A stretch of DNA of 64,000 bases from Gordonia oryzae (lineage in GTDB: Bacteria > Actinomycetota > Actinomycetes > Mycobacteriales > Mycobacteriaceae). Shown piece by piece: positions 25,737-34,103 of this stretch. The notes under the pieces are model-generated. The model did not search any database. It was not told where the DNA came from and saw only the letters and a program-made list of their open reading frames with translations. A program made the translations under genes and the position numbers. Numbering within the stretch: position 1 is the stretch's first letter; each line of letters begins with the position of its first letter. The stretch spans positions 1 to 64,000 of the forward strand of contig NZ_RKMH01000009.1 of NCBI RefSeq assembly GCF_003797185.1, written 5' to 3'.

Positions 25737-26210
25737 TCAGGCGGTTGCGAGATACTGCCCGGCCCGCGCCAGGATTTGCTGAGCGCGACGGGCATCCAGC
25801 GAATGGACGCGACCGTCGGTGATCTCGCTCTGGGCGGCCAGACGCAGCAGCAGCGCGGCCAGCGCCGACCCGGTGCGCGACGGGATCACAAGTAGCGTCG
25901 CCGTCGTCGTGGGTGTTGTCAGCGTCATCAGCGGCGGGACAGCAGGCGCATCCGCGGAATCGAGGCCGGGATACCGGCGGAAGCTCTGCCAATTGACCTC
26001 GATCGCCGTGATGTCGCCGAGGACCGGCGCCACCGCCGTCGACATCCGGCTCAACTCGTCGGCGATCTGGACGGTGTAGGGATACCAGGCCCCGGCCACC
26101 GCAGCTTTCGGGTCGCCGCACAAGCGGACTCGGGTCGGTCCGAGGGTCACAGAGGGTCGGCCGGGCGTTGTATTCACTGCGCACTTTCCTGACTTGCGGT
26201 CTTCCCGCAT
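25737..26210 (-). CDS. Hypothetical protein
   Basis: A protein of about 157 residues starting MREDRKSGKC; an ATG ten codons upstream (26240) is also possible. Notable parts are VTLGPTRVRLCGDPKAAVAGAWYPYTVQ, ADELSRMSTAVAPVLGD, and a Thr/Leu-rich middle that might be a beta-sheet core. There is no signal peptide or membrane helix, and no family is recognised. It is convergent with the small GlsB-like membrane gene (13 bases between stops). Confidence 0.5.
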   Translation of the reverse strand: MREDRKSGKCAVNTTPGRPSVTLGPTRVRLCGDPKAAVAGAWYPYTVQIADELSRMSTAVAPVLGDITAIEVNWQSFRRYPGLDSADAPAVPPLMTLTTPTTTATLLVIPSRTGSALAALLLRLAAQSEITDGRVHSLDARRAQQILARAGQYLATA

Positions 26211-26213
26211 CGG

Positions 26214-26768
26214 ATGACCAACACACGACCACGCGTCCACGTTGGGTATGAGTGCGAATCAGCTACCTGGGACTATACGCCACCGAGTGTGGGGTGCCGG
26301 GGGAGCGCAGCGGCGTGCGGGTGCGCTCCCACGGGGGAGAATGTTCGCAGTGGTAACGATCCGGCGGCCGCAGCGACATCCCCCACACAGTCACGAGTCG
26401 GGGAGAAGGAGATCGCCGACGACGGCAACACCAGCAGCACCATGTACACGCTGGCGAGCACCGGAGCGTGTGCGGGAACCCTCACCGCAGGTGTCAGTCA
26501 CTACCCCAACGAAGCCGACCTCTTCGCCAACGGCACCCTCCACGGCGTCGGGTCATGTTCTCGCGACGTCGATTTCGTCTTCACGAGCCGTGCCGACGGA
26601 CACACCGCGACCTTCACCCGCCACTTCTCGGGACCGGGATTCATCGGCCTGCCCGGCGCCGACATCGTCGCACCCGGTGCGCCGGGCGTGTACGACGTGA
26701 CCGTCAGCCCGCGTGCCCCTCACCTCGGTGGGCAGCGGCTGACGATCGACACCGTGTATCGGGGATGA
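26214..26768 (+). CDS. Hypothetical, probably N-terminally truncated secreted protein
   Basis: The last 115 codons look like a real beta-rich exported domain: STMYTLASTGACAGTLTAGV, ANGTLHGVGSCSRDVDFVF, HFSGPGFIGLPGADIVAPG, with two cysteines suited to a disulfide. The first 70 codons look non-coding (mixed Cys/Pro/Arg), and no signal peptide is found in any frame. The original 5' end may have been lost. Function unknown. Confidence 0.4.
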   Translation: MTNTRPRVHVGYECESATWDYTPPSVGCRGSAAACGCAPTGENVRSGNDPAAAATSPTQSRVGEKEIADDGNTSSTMYTLASTGACAGTLTAGVSHYPNEADLFANGTLHGVGSCSRDVDFVFTSRADGHTATFTRHFSGPGFIGLPGADIVAPGAPGVYDVTVSPRAPHLGGQRLTIDTVYRG

Positions 26769-26780
26769 GCGCGTTGTCGG

Positions 26781-27284
26781 TCATCCGCAGGTCGAGAGGT
26801 CCTCACCCCTGCGGCAGAACACGACGGAGTCCGCTTGTGGATAGACCGCGAGCAGCAGTGCGTTGTGTTCGCCGCGTTGCCCGATGATCGCCTGATACTG
26901 CTTGCCTGCGGCGAGCACGCCCTTACTGCCTGCGCCGGTCTTGCTGACCGGGCGGTCGATCGTGGTCAGGATTCCGCACCTCTGGAAGATTTCGGCACGC
27001 TGGGGATTCCAGGTCAGAGTCCACGTCTCGGTGTTGGCGGTGTTGTCGCCGAACGTGATCTTGCCGCTGCCGTTGTTGTCGAGGACGATCTCCTTGGCCC
27101 CGTAGCCGACCCAGTCGCCCACGAACGGCGCGCGGTCCGAGCAACCGGTGCTCGGTGCCGACGTGGCAGGCGGATGGCTGTACTGCGGATCCTTGGTGCC
27201 GCCGGCATGCGCCGTGGCGGGCAGGGTCGCCGCGAGTGCGGCGGCGCAGAGTGCCGCGGCGCCAAGGGTTCTCAATCGATTCAC
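26781..27284 (-). CDS. Secreted protein of unknown function
   Basis: A 167-residue protein with a clear Sec signal peptide: MNRLRT, a hydrophobic core, and ATAHA at about residue 27 as the cleavage site. The mature part has four cysteines (TGCSD, QRCGI, VVFCRRGEDLSTCG) that could form two disulfides. The segment PFVGDWVGYGAKEIVLDNNGSGKITFGDNT suggests a lipocalin- or beta-barrel-like domain. It is convergent with the preceding gene (12 bases between stops). No function can be named. Confidence 0.7.
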   Translation of the reverse strand: MNRLRTLGAAALCAAALAATLPATAHAGGTKDPQYSHPPATSAPSTGCSDRAPFVGDWVGYGAKEIVLDNNGSGKITFGDNTANTETWTLTWNPQRAEIFQRCGILTTIDRPVSKTGAGSKGVLAAGKQYQAIIGQRGEHNALLLAVYPQADSVVFCRRGEDLSTCG

Positions 27285-27429
27285 GAAGACTCCCGAAGTG
27301 GTGGAAGGGACAGCGGGTCGTTCCCGGACATTACGCAGGGATCGGGGCGACCGTTGTCGGCCATTCGGGTGAAAGTGGGTATAACCGTCCGAACGAACTA
27401 CGGGCTGAACGGATCACGGGCTGAACGGA

Positions 27430-27825
27430 TCATGTGCTGGTGGCCCGCCAGGTCGTGGTCACCGGGACGTCGTCGTCCCAGGGTTGGCGGGTGACGAGGT
27501 CGGCGACGTTGACGTAGCCACGTTCGAATTCGCCGGTGGCGGCGTCGACGAGGCGGTACTGCTGGGTCTAATGCTGGATGGGTTGGGCATCGAGGAGGAC
27601 GATGCGGACCTCGCCCGGCTCGAAATGGCAACGGCGTTGGAGGGATTCGATGAGCTGCTCGTCGGACAGGTGACCGTCGCCGGAGTTCCAGCCCATCGCG
27701 GTGCTGCAGATGCGTTCGCCGTCGGTGAGGACGTAACCGGTCTCGTCGTGCGGTGCCATGGCCCGGTGGGCGAGAGCGAACAGCGCTCTGCCGTGACTGT
27801 TGAACGAGCGGAACGCATATCCCAT
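27430..27825 (-). pseudogene. Conserved-looking protein interrupted by an in-frame TAG
   Basis: From ATG 27825 the minus strand reads MGYAFRSFNSHGRALFALAHRA, then LTDGERICSTAMGWNSGDGHLSDEQLIESL and VRIVLLDAQPIQH. It then meets TAG (27570-27568) and continues in the same frame with QQYRLVDAATGEFERGYVN, VADLVTRQPWDDDVPV to TGA at 27430. Both halves have protein-like composition, so the frame was probably one gene of 131 codons. I do not recognise the family. The start lies just 18 bases from the broken edge of the divergent styrene-monooxygenase fragment, which suggests a rearrangement joined them. Confidence 0.45.
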
Positions 27826-27842
27826 GTACAGCGGGATCTGGG

Positions 27843-28814
27843 CGAGTCCTCGACTACCGCATCTATCTGCCCAGGTTGATGGCCGAATACGAGAATCGCT
27901 GCGGCACCATCGAGATCCGCAACATCGAGCCGTCCGACTTCGCAGCGCTGGGCCGGGAGCACGATCTGGTCGTGGTGGCCCCCGGCAAGCGGTCGTTCGG
28001 CGAGTACTTCGGCGAACGACCCGACGTCTCGCCATACGCGAAGCCGCAGCGTCACCTCGCGGTTGGATTCTGGGACGGCGTCGAGCAGACCGACCCGCGC
28101 GCGGTGACCATGAGCATCTCGCCCGGCCACGGCGAACTCCTCGACCTGCCGATCACCACCTTCGACGGCTGGGCCAGCGCGCTGCTCTGCGAGAACGTGC
28201 CCGGCGGCGATCTCGAGATCCTGATGACGCAGAAGGAATCCGACGACCCCGACGCCTACCGGCAACTGCTGCTCGACAAACTCAAGGTGCATCATCCGAC
28301 GGTCTACAAGCGCATCGATCAGTCCCGCTTCAGGCTCATGCGGCCCGGCGACATCCTGCAGGGCGCGGTGCGGCCGGTGATCCGCGACGACTACCGGCTT
28401 CTCGACGACGGCACCGTCGTCCTCGCGCTCGGCGACGCCCACTCCACCGTCGACCCGGTCACCGGCCAGGGCGCGAACTCGGCGTCCTTCGAAGCGCAGG
28501 TCGTTGCCGACGCGATCATCGAGGACGAGATCGTCGACGAACGGTTCGCCAAGAACGTCGCCCTGCGCCGACGCGAACGCGTCGACGGACTCAGCGCCTG
28601 GGTCAACACCATGATCGCCACCCCGACGCCACCGCATCTGCAGAAGCTGTTGGGTGCGATGTCCCAGATGCGCACGCTCTGTGACGAATTCACCGAGAAC
28701 TTCAGCCACCCCCACCGCAACGGTGACATGGTGGCCACCCCGGAGCGTGTGGACGCCGCGATCGCCCGGCACGCCTCACTCGGGGCGGCAACGGCGAGCG
28801 GGAAGGTCGCCTGA
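27843..28814 (+). pseudogene. Styrene monooxygenase-type flavoprotein (StyA-like), N-terminal truncation
   Basis: The frame matches the StyA/indole monooxygenase family from about residue 90 of a normal 415-residue protein onward: VLDYRIYLPRLMAEYE, LVVVAPGKRSFGEYF, AVTMSISPGHGELLDLPI, the FAD motif GDAHSTVDPVTGQGAN, and the C-terminal EFTENFSHPHRNGD. The N-terminal Rossmann segment with GxGxxG is missing, and the sequence to the left belongs to an opposite-strand gene. The fragment could start translation at TTG 27876 but would lack FAD-binding residues. The EthD gene overlaps its stop by one base. Confidence 0.8.
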
Positions 28815-29116
28815 TGCACAAACTCGTTGTGCTGTACCCGACTCCAGACGATCCCGACCACTTCCGCGCGTATTACGAGAACACCCACCTCCCGCTCGCC
28901 GCGACGCTACCGGGGCTGCTCGACTTGCGGCACAGCCTCTCGATCAACGCCGACCCGCAAAGTCCGTATTTCGCCGTGTTCGAGGGTGATTTCGCCGATG
29001 CCGCCGCGCTCGGTGCGGCGATGTCGTCACCGGAAGGTCAAGCGGTACAAGCCGATGTGCCGAACTACGCCAGTGGCGGTGCGGTGGTGATCGACTACCC
29101 GATTGCCCCCCACTGA
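28814..29116 (+). CDS. EthD-family protein
   Basis: A 100-residue ferredoxin-like-fold protein of the EthD family: MHKLVVLYPTPDDPDHFRAYYENTHLPLAATLPGL holds the family's conserved Tyr and His. Such proteins accompany oxygenases and P450s in ether, polyketide or aromatic degradation and may handle labile intermediates. The ATG overlaps the stop of the StyA-like fragment (TGATG), so the two formed one operon, whose first enzyme is now broken. Confidence 0.85.
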   Translation: MHKLVVLYPTPDDPDHFRAYYENTHLPLAATLPGLLDLRHSLSINADPQSPYFAVFEGDFADAAALGAAMSSPEGQAVQADVPNYASGGAVVIDYPIAPH

Positions 29117-29160
29117 TCGCGCCGCACGGACCGATCGTCACGGCTTTCGCCGGGTCGCGC

Positions 29161-30158
29161 TCACGGCGCAGCCCGGCGAAATACGCTGGGCGACATGCCG
29201 ACCTGCTTGCGGAACGTGCGCGAGAAGTGGGAGGCGTCAGGGTAGCCCCACGACGCGGCGACGTCGGCAATCGCGCGGTGGGCATGCATCGGATCGGCCA
29301 GGTCGCGGCGAATGGCCTCGATACGCTGCTCACGAATCCACGCCGAGACCTTCGTGCCCTGCTCGTGGAACACCTCGTGCAGATGACGGGTCGAGATGTA
29401 CACCGCCCGCGCGATCGCGTCTGGATTGAGGTTCCTGTTGCCCAGGTTCTCGCCGATGTACTCGCGAATCCGCAGCATCAGGGACAGGTGCCCGGGCGAG
29501 CCGCTCTCGACGGCTCGTGCGAGTGCCGCGGTGCTCAGCAACGCCGAGATCAGGTCGATCGTCGTGCGCACCACCCGCGCCGCGGCCGGACCCTCGACCG
29601 AGGCGAAATCCGTCGAGATCTCGGTCAGCAGCGGAGCCACCAGTCGCGTCAAAGATTCCTCCGGGCCCAACGAGATCGCGGTGATCGCGCGAACGTGATC
29701 GGGACTCGGGTCGATCAGATCCCGCGGGAACATGATGACCACGGCGTCGATGTCACCGGAAAACCGCAGGTCATAGGGCGCGCGGTGTCGTAGACGCTGA
29801 TGCTGCCCGGCGACATCAACGCCGTGCGCCCGTCTTGCACCAGGTCCCCGGCACCGTCGATCATCAGCGTGATCTTTTTGAACAACCGCTCCGACGCCTC
29901 GATGAGGGCCGGCGTGCGATGGACCTCGTGCGGGGGCACGGCGAGTCGCGAGAAGAAGACGTCGTCGATGACGCGGCCGCGAATGGTGCCCGCGAAATGA
30001 CCATCGGAGAGGTCGTCAACCATCAACGGCACGAACGACCGCGACACCACCCGCTGCCACGCCAGCGCCGACTCGGTGGCGAATGCAACCGGCGGCTGGG
30101 AGGTGCCTGCGGTACGGCCGGCGGGTGGTGCGCTCGTCACTGGGACTCCTTCGATCAA
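29161..30158 (-). pseudogene. AraC-family regulator split by a single frameshift
   Basis: The N-terminal half (30158 to about 29780) is an AraC-binding-like domain: WQRVVSRSFVPLMVDDLSDG, GRVIDDVFFSRLAVPPHEVHRT, LMSPGSISVYDTARP. The C-terminal half (29742 to 29161) carries the rest of that domain and the two helix-turn-helix motifs: LNPDAIARAVYISTRHLHEVF, IADVAASWGYPDASHFSRTFRKQVGMSPS. The proper junction (YDLRFSGDIDAVVIMF) is in the second frame, so one base is missing near 29780. An intact protein would have about 330 residues. It is convergent with the EthD gene and probably once controlled the StyA/EthD operon. Confidence 0.8.
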
Positions 30159-30243
30159 CTCCTCCAGCGTAGTCGGCGAAGTGCTTTTCGAACAGCGTTA
30201 TCGGACATCTCGTTGGGTGTGAGTGGTGCGGAGAACTGTTCTG

Positions 30244-31506
30244 TCACAACACAATCAATGACTGCGATGCGTCGAGCTGAGCGCGTACAGCCTTGGCGTG
30301 AGTCTTGAGGGAGAAGCCTGGTTCGCTTGTCCGCTCCGGTGTGAGCGGGGCCGGTCGGTGGGCGAGCAGTGTGCGGGCGGCCTGGTGATCGGCAGGGGCG
30401 CCGACACTCTCGACCCACGCCAGGGAGTTGTCGACGAAGCCGAGGATGCTGCCCTTGCCCGCGGGCGGATCACCGAGTCGCACCATCTCCTCGGCAGGAC
30501 CGGGCAGGCCGGCGATCTGCAACTTGCGCCCGCATTGCACCGTCCAGAACCACGGCACCGCGGAATAGGGCAGTGGCGCACCGCAGATCGTCGCGGCGAC
30601 GCAGCGCGCCTGATCGGTGGCGTTCTGGACGGCTTCGAGCCGCACCCGTCCGGCGGTGTGGTGACCGGGGAACGACGCCGCATCGCCGACGGCGACGATG
30701 TGCGGGTCACTGGTGCGCAGGTACTCGTCGACGACGCCGTTGTCGACGGTGAGCCCGGCATCGCGGGCGAGGTGGGTGTCGGGGACGGCGCCAATGCCGA
30801 CGACCACGAGATCGGCGGGATGGCGGGTTCCCGAGTCGTCCACGACCGCTGTCACATGGCCGCCGGAACCGTCGATGCGCTGCACTCCAGTACTGAAACA
30901 CAATTGCACACAACGACTTTCGTGGAGGTCGGCGAACAGCTGTGAGCTCGATGCGCTGAGCACGCGGGCCATCGGACGGTCGGCGACATCGAGGACGGTC
31001 ACCGCAACCCCGCGATCGACGGCCGCCGAGGCGAATTCCAGGCCGATGAAGCCGGCGCCGACGACGACAACCCTGCTCGCCTCGGTGAGGGTGGCGTGGA
31101 GGTGGGCGGCGTCGTCGACGGTGTGTAGATGGTGGACGCCGTCGAGATCGGCTCCGGGGCAGCTCAATCGGCGTGGTTGGGCGCCGATGGCGAGGACGAG
31201 ATGGTCGAAGGGGACTACTGCGCCGTCGGCGAGCCTCACCGCGCGCCGACCACGATCGATCCCGTCGACGCCGAGGCGTAGGTCGATACCGTTGTCGTCG
31301 TAGAACGTCGAGGGTCGCAACGGCAGTGGTGACGGACTTGCGGCCGAGGTGAGGTAATCCTTGGACAGTGGTGGACGCTGGTAGGGGAGATGGCCGGCAC
31401 GGTCCACCAGCATCACATCACCGTCGTAACCATTGCGGCGCAACGCATCCGAGGCCTCGACGCCGGCATGCCCGGCGCCGACGATCACCACCGAATCCAT
31501 CGTCAC
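30244..31506 (-). CDS. Ferredoxin--NAD(P)+ reductase of a P450 system
   Basis: A 420-residue FAD-dependent ferredoxin reductase of the putidaredoxin-reductase type. It has the FAD Rossmann motif VVIVGAGHAGVEASDALR, LPYQRPPLSKDYL, the NAD Rossmann motif VVVVGAGFIGLEFASAA, IVAVGDAASFPGHH and WFWTVQCGRKLQIAG near the end. It would pass electrons from NAD(P)H to the ferredoxin encoded just upstream (overlap of 4 bases). GTG at 31506 or ATG at 31500 are both possible starts. Third gene of the P450-ferredoxin-reductase operon. Confidence 0.9.
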   Translation of the reverse strand: MTMDSVVIVGAGHAGVEASDALRRNGYDGDVMLVDRAGHLPYQRPPLSKDYLTSAASPSPLPLRPSTFYDDNGIDLRLGVDGIDRGRRAVRLADGAVVPFDHLVLAIGAQPRRLSCPGADLDGVHHLHTVDDAAHLHATLTEASRVVVVGAGFIGLEFASAAVDRGVAVTVLDVADRPMARVLSASSSQLFADLHESRCVQLCFSTGVQRIDGSGGHVTAVVDDSGTRHPADLVVVGIGAVPDTHLARDAGLTVDNGVVDEYLRTSDPHIVAVGDAASFPGHHTAGRVRLEAVQNATDQARCVAATICGAPLPYSAVPWFWTVQCGRKLQIAGLPGPAEEMVRLGDPPAGKGSILGFVDNSLAWVESVGAPADHQAARTLLAHRPAPLTPERTSEPGFSLKTHAKAVRAQLDASQSLIVL

Positions 31507-31820
31507 ACCTGCGCTTCGGGGACGCGGACGGCCAGAGCGGAGAAGTGCTCACCGCTGCGGAGTTGGCAGCCGAGCCGCGAGGCGTCGGTGCGGTCGGTGG
31601 CGGTGCAGTCGAGCATCTCCTCCTCGTCGTCGCCGATCGGCGGCAACGCCGCGGCGTCGTCGACGTAGACGTGGCAGGTCGCACACATCGCCTGGCCGCC
31701 GCATTCGCCGACGATGCCGGCGACACCGTTCTCCAGGGCCGCGCGCATCACGGAGATGCCGGTGTCGACCTCCACGTGGTCGACGGTGCCGTCGGGATGG
31801 CGATACGTGATCTGTGGCAT
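31503..31820 (-). CDS. [2Fe-2S] ferredoxin, putidaredoxin type
   Basis: A 105-residue plant/adrenodoxin-type ferredoxin. The cluster cysteines are visible as ECGGQAMCATC (C-x5-C-x2-C) and the distant fourth in SRLGCQLR. The acidic patch DDEEEMLDCTATD fits docking to reductase and P450. It lies 36 bases after the P450 stop and overlaps the reductase start by 4 bases, so it is clearly the electron carrier between the two. Confidence 0.92.
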   Translation of the reverse strand: MPQITYRHPDGTVDHVEVDTGISVMRAALENGVAGIVGECGGQAMCATCHVYVDDAAALPPIGDDEEEMLDCTATDRTDASRLGCQLRSGEHFSALAVRVPEAQV

Positions 31821-31856
31821 CGTGATCCTTCTTTCTTGTGCGGTAGTGGTTGTCGG

Positions 31857-33050
31857 CTACCAGCGCACCGGTAGGGCGGTCATGCCGCGGAACACCCACC
31901 CCTCGATGCGGGCGGGTTGCTCCGGGTCGAGTCGCAGCCCGGGCAGGCGATCGAAGAGGGCGGGGAGGGCGATGTCGGCGACCTGGGAACGAGCCACCCA
32001 TGCGCCTGCACAGAAATGCGCACCTCCGCCGAAGCCGAGGTGCGGTACCTTCGGGCGGAACACGTCGTACTCATCGGCGCGCTCGAAGACCTCCTCGTCA
32101 CGGTTGGCGCTCAACGCCACCACACCGAGCTTCGCGCCGGCCGGTAACAACGTGCCGCCGAGCTCGACCGCACGCGTGGTCTGCCGGGGATACATCCCGA
32201 TCGGCGCCACCCACCGGACGCTCTCCTCAAAAGCGCCTTTCCAACAGCCCTTTTCGCGGACCGCGATGAGCTGATCCGGTCGGTCGAGCAGCGCCCACAC
32301 CGTGGTGGCCAACGCGTCACGGGGTTCGTTGATGCCACCGCCGATCGACATCTTGAGATTGGCACGGGTATCGGCGAGGGTGACCTCGTCATCTCCGAAG
32401 GCCGCGATGTGGGAGATCAGCGAGTCGTCCGGGGTGATGCGCACCCGGGTGAGCATCTCGTCGAGCGCCTGATCGACCTCGTCGTAAGAGCGGCGCGCGG
32501 CCTCCCACACCTGCGGGTCGTCGGCGTAGTTGCCGGTGCCGTTGATCATGGTCTGACTCCACCGCAACATGTCCTCGTGGGTGGCGTTCTCGAATCCCAG
32601 GACGACGCGCAGGTTTTCGGCAGCGTAGGGGGCGGCGAAATCGGTGACGAGGTCGGCTCCCGGGCCCTTGGCGGTGAGCTCGGCGAAGAAACGCTCGAAG
32701 TTCTCGGTGAAGCGAGCACTCCAGACCTGGGTGATCGCACGGGGTTTGAGTACTCCGCCGTAGGAGGCGCGCTGGACGGCATGCGCGGGGTCGTCCTTGC
32801 GCAGCATCGAATGCCCCATCGCCCGCTTCATCAGTGAGTTCGTCTCGTCGGCGGTGAAGGTGTCGGGATCGTGGTCGACGGTGTGCACGTCGTGGTAACG
32901 GGTCACGAAGAACCGGCCGGCCGCGGGCACGTAGGCAACCGGGGTCTCGCGGCGCAGTCGTGCGTAGATCGTGAAAGGGTCGCGGTGCAGATCGTCGAGG
33001 GCGACCCAGTCGGCGGTGACCGCCGGGTGTGCGGGTGAGGTGGTGGTCAT
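31857..33050 (-). CDS. Cytochrome P450
   Basis: A 397-residue bacterial P450. The heme-cysteine loop is LGFGGGAHFCAGAW with Cys347, and the ExxR motif is EESVRW. The I-helix reads SIGGGINEPRD, so the usual acid-alcohol pair (D/E-T) is Asn-Glu here, seen in some actinobacterial P450s. The ferredoxin and reductase genes follow directly, forming a self-contained three-part class I system. The divergent LysR gene, 140 bases away, probably controls it. The substrate is unknown; the setting suggests terpenoid, steroid or aromatic hydroxylation. Confidence 0.92.
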   Translation of the reverse strand: MTTTSPAHPAVTADWVALDDLHRDPFTIYARLRRETPVAYVPAAGRFFVTRYHDVHTVDHDPDTFTADETNSLMKRAMGHSMLRKDDPAHAVQRASYGGVLKPRAITQVWSARFTENFERFFAELTAKGPGADLVTDFAAPYAAENLRVVLGFENATHEDMLRWSQTMINGTGNYADDPQVWEAARRSYDEVDQALDEMLTRVRITPDDSLISHIAAFGDDEVTLADTRANLKMSIGGGINEPRDALATTVWALLDRPDQLIAVREKGCWKGAFEESVRWVAPIGMYPRQTTRAVELGGTLLPAGAKLGVVALSANRDEEVFERADEYDVFRPKVPHLGFGGGAHFCAGAWVARSQVADIALPALFDRLPGLRLDPEQPARIEGWVFRGMTALPVRW

Positions 33051-33161
33051 CGGGGACTCCTCGGTGAGAATGGGGTGATCCTGGCTGGATGAGGGTCGGT
33101 GCTGTGTTAGCGCTCACCTCTGAGTGCACCAGGCAATCAAACACGCGTAAAGCGGTGAATT

Positions 33162-33178
33162 TCGTGCTGAAAACACGA
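33162..33178. promoter_or_regulatory. LysR-type dyad between the P450 operon and lysR
   Basis: TCGTG and CACGA flank CTGAAAA (17 bases), 12 bases before the lysR ATG and about 110 bases upstream of the P450 start. Size and place fit a LysR-type regulator box controlling both directions. Confidence 0.5.
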
Positions 33179-33190
33179 GAGAATCGATGA

Positions 33191-34087
33191 ATGCCGGACT
33201 TCACCCTGCGCCAACTGGAGTGTTTCGTCGCTGTCGCCGACCACGCCACCATCGCGCACGCCGCGGGCGCGTTGCATTCGTCGCCGTCTGCGGTGAATAC
33301 CGCGGTCACCGAGCTGGAGAAACACCTCGGTGAGGCGTTGCTGATTCGTCGGCGTGCACATGGGGTCACCTTGACCACTGCGGGCCGGGCACTCCTGCCG
33401 CAGGCCCGGTCGCTGCTGGCGGCCGCCCGTGATCTCGCGCCGGTCACCGACGGTCAGGTCCGCGGGCACTTCATGCTGGGCATCTACTCGACGTTGTCGG
33501 CGTCGTTGCTCCCGGCGATCCTCGACGGCTTCGGGCGGGCGCATCCGCGGGTCGAGGTGGACTTCACCGAGGGGTCGGGCGACGAGTTGCTCGCCGCACT
33601 CGATGACGGCCGGGTCGACGCAGCGATTCTCTACGACCGGGACATCACCGGGCTACCGCACACCCGTGCGCTCTATCAGGTTCGCGCCCACGTCCTGCTG
33701 CCGGCGGATCACCGCCTCGCCGACGCCGAGCGGGTGTCGTTGCGCGAGTTGGCCGACGACCCGTTCATCCAGTTCGACGTGGCGCCCGCCTGGCAGAACA
33801 CCTCGGCGCTGATGGCCGCCGCCGGAGTGAGCCCGCGCGTCGAGTACGTCACCGGCAACTACGAACTCGCCCGATCCCTCGTCGGCCGAGGGCTCGGCTA
33901 CAGCGTGCTGGTGAACCGGCCTGCCTCCGACACCAGCCACGAAGGACGGAAGCTGGTCGTCCGAGAACTGGATCCCGCACCCGAGTCGGTCGCCGTGGTG
34001 ATCGCCTGGCCCCGTGGGCGCGCGCTTTCACGACCCATGCAGGCTTTCCTGGACTGGGCGCCCGGACGGGTGGCGGGGCCGGAATAG
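33191..34087 (+). CDS. LysR-family transcriptional regulator
   Basis: A 298-residue LysR regulator. The N-terminal winged helix is TLRQLECFVAVADHATIAHAAGALHSSPSAVNTAVTELEKHLGEALLIRR, and the linker helix and periplasmic-binding-like effector domain follow (GHFMLGIYSTLSASLLPAIL, DAAILYD, ELADDPFIQFD). It is divergent from the P450 operon with a shared 140-base promoter region holding a 17-base dyad, so it is the likely regulator of that operon. ATG at 33191. Confidence 0.9.
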   Translation: MPDFTLRQLECFVAVADHATIAHAAGALHSSPSAVNTAVTELEKHLGEALLIRRRAHGVTLTTAGRALLPQARSLLAAARDLAPVTDGQVRGHFMLGIYSTLSASLLPAILDGFGRAHPRVEVDFTEGSGDELLAALDDGRVDAAILYDRDITGLPHTRALYQVRAHVLLPADHRLADAERVSLRELADDPFIQFDVAPAWQNTSALMAAAGVSPRVEYVTGNYELARSLVGRGLGYSVLVNRPASDTSHEGRKLVVRELDPAPESVAVVIAWPRGRALSRPMQAFLDWAPGRVAGPE

Positions 34088-34103
34088 GCTGTGCGGGTGT
34101 GGT

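Noticed and set aside
27459..28772. Long minus-strand frame opposite the StyA-like fragment
   Set aside because: The plus strand matches StyA over its length. The minus frame looks like antisense (Asp/Val/Gly then Ser/Thr-rich) and its left end is in the wrong frame relative to the real minus-strand gene at 27430-27825.
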